DNA of 64,000 nucleotides from Sclerurus mexicanus (taxonomy: Eukaryota > Chordata > Aves > Passeriformes > Furnariidae), in contig VWZF01000302.1 in the NCBI GenBank assembly GCA_013396755.1, forward strand, positions 1 to 64,000. The letters are read 5' to 3'. The translations under genes and the position numbers were made by a program. This document shows positions 63,101 through 64,000 of the stretch, piece after piece (positions within the stretch are counted from its first letter, which is position 1; each line of letters opens with the position of its first letter). Below the pieces are notes generated by a model. It saw nothing but the letters and a program-made list of their open reading frames with translations, searched no databases and was not told where the DNA came from.

Positions 63101-64000
63101 CAGCCCTATTCCCATGTGCAGAGAGGCCTAAGTTGGCATATGTTGGTCTCTTCCAAGCCAGATGGAAGAAAGCAGAAGTAGGAGATGGTGTTACACATTA
63201 AAACATCTCTTTTCAGTTATTTTATTTGCTATGCTTCCTTATGGCTCCTTAGCTTGCCAGTTATATCTGCTTTATTCACAGCTGAGCTCAGTATGCTTTT
63301 TAGGAGATGACATGTAAGAAATAGTGCAAATTACCTGCAGGCAAAAGGCTTTGTTCAGGAGATGCAAATGCTAATTTAGGGGGAGGTTAAGTAAAATATG
63401 CCCACAGAGTGCTAACTTCTAAAATAAGCATATCCACATTCACCTTATTAAAAAGGTATATAAACATGTATGCATATTTTATATAATCTTTCTGATGTTT
63501 TTACTCAGCTGTTAAAAAGGTACATATTTGTATGTTGCAAACATTATTTCCAAGTTATTACCCAAATTATTCTGCAAGTATTAATGCAATCTTGACACTC
63601 ACTACAACTTCTGATTCAAGCTCTCTAACAGCCCCATAGTGTCATCTATTTTGTAGCAGATAAATGGAATGTTTTTTAAATGCTAAATAAAAGCATATAT
63701 GAAAGTGCAAGGTGCAAGAATAGAAAAAAAGTTAATGCGAAACCTGTCTACTTCTGATTTTAAGGCAAACTTTCATACATAATTATTCCACAGTTTCTTT
63801 TGCTATAACATCTCTCACTGTGACCCAATATTTTCAAGTCAAACGCTTCCCTTGTTATTGCACACAGACGAAAGTTCCTTAGTCTCAATTGAAAGGACAC
63901 AGGATTAACTTAATGCGCGCTGATGCCCTATGGTCTGGCATCACAGTCCATTTATTTCGGTCTTCATTTGACTTTTGGCATACGTGAGATTTGTTCCAAC
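57151..64000 (-). other. RNASEH2B intron 1 (3' part)
   Basis: This stretch lies upstream of exon 2 in the direction of transcription. No ATG-containing first exon with a phase-1 donor and no CpG-rich promoter was found, so exon 1 lies beyond 64000 and intron 1 exceeds 6.8 kb. Content is AT-rich unique-looking DNA apart from a GC-richer patch at about 59200-59720. No CR1 copy was seen. Confidence 0.75.

Noticed and set aside
57151..64000. RNASEH2B exon 1 inside the window
   Set aside because: No GC-rich start with an ATG frame resembling the human N-terminus and a phase-1 donor was found.
1..64000. tRNA, CRISPR, endogenous retrovirus or bacterial-type systems
   Set aside because: No cloverleaf with A and B boxes, no spaced direct repeats, no retroviral gag/pol/env frames or LTR pairs were recognised by eye.

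Overview
This is vertebrate nuclear DNA, almost certainly from a bird. Two things show this. There are seven 5'-truncated CR1 LINE copies with the avian 3' end (a run like 'ttttccaacct...gattctatga'). There is also a split gene with long AT-rich introns whose exons encode a clear RNASEH2B protein. The species cannot be resolved from the sequence. There are no bacterial operons, CRISPR arrays or phage features.

Layout. From 1 to about 31.1 kb the window is intergenic: no exon could be supported on either strand. It holds four CR1 copies (3.4, 11.5, 22.4 and 22.8 kb), simple repeats, several very old degenerate repeats, and two stretches that look like conserved non-coding elements on composition only. 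From about 31.1 kb to the right edge lies RNASEH2B on the minus strand, the scaffold subunit of ribonuclease H2. Ten coding exons (human numbering exons 2 to 11) were placed to the base at 57150-57079, 54216-54109, 51846-51770, 50093-49973, 44193-44129, 42924-42819, 39823-39745, 38956-38914, 33848-33768 and 31839-31732 (TAA stop at 31734-31732). Together they give 860 coding nt that stay in one frame and encode the C-terminal 286 residues. With a human-sized exon 1 of 64 coding nt the protein would have about 307 residues, against 312 in human. Exon 1 and the promoter are not in the window: 57151-64000 is intron 1 with no CpG island. Three further CR1 copies lie in the introns, two of them tail to tail in intron 9.

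What stands out is in the RNASEH2B gene model. Intron 2 has a GC-AG splice junction. Intron 5 has a weak donor followed by a ten-G tract. The exon 5 acceptor adds two codons relative to human. An AATAAA hexamer overlaps the stop codon. Residues mutated in human Aicardi-Goutieres syndrome (A177, V185, T163) are kept, and the C-terminal PCNA-binding motif is present.

I looked for an undescribed system and did not find one. The non-genic part reads as ordinary avian intergenic and intronic DNA. On human synteny (13q14.3) the neighbours should be GUCY1B2/FAM124A to the left and DLEU7 to the right; neither is recognisable here.
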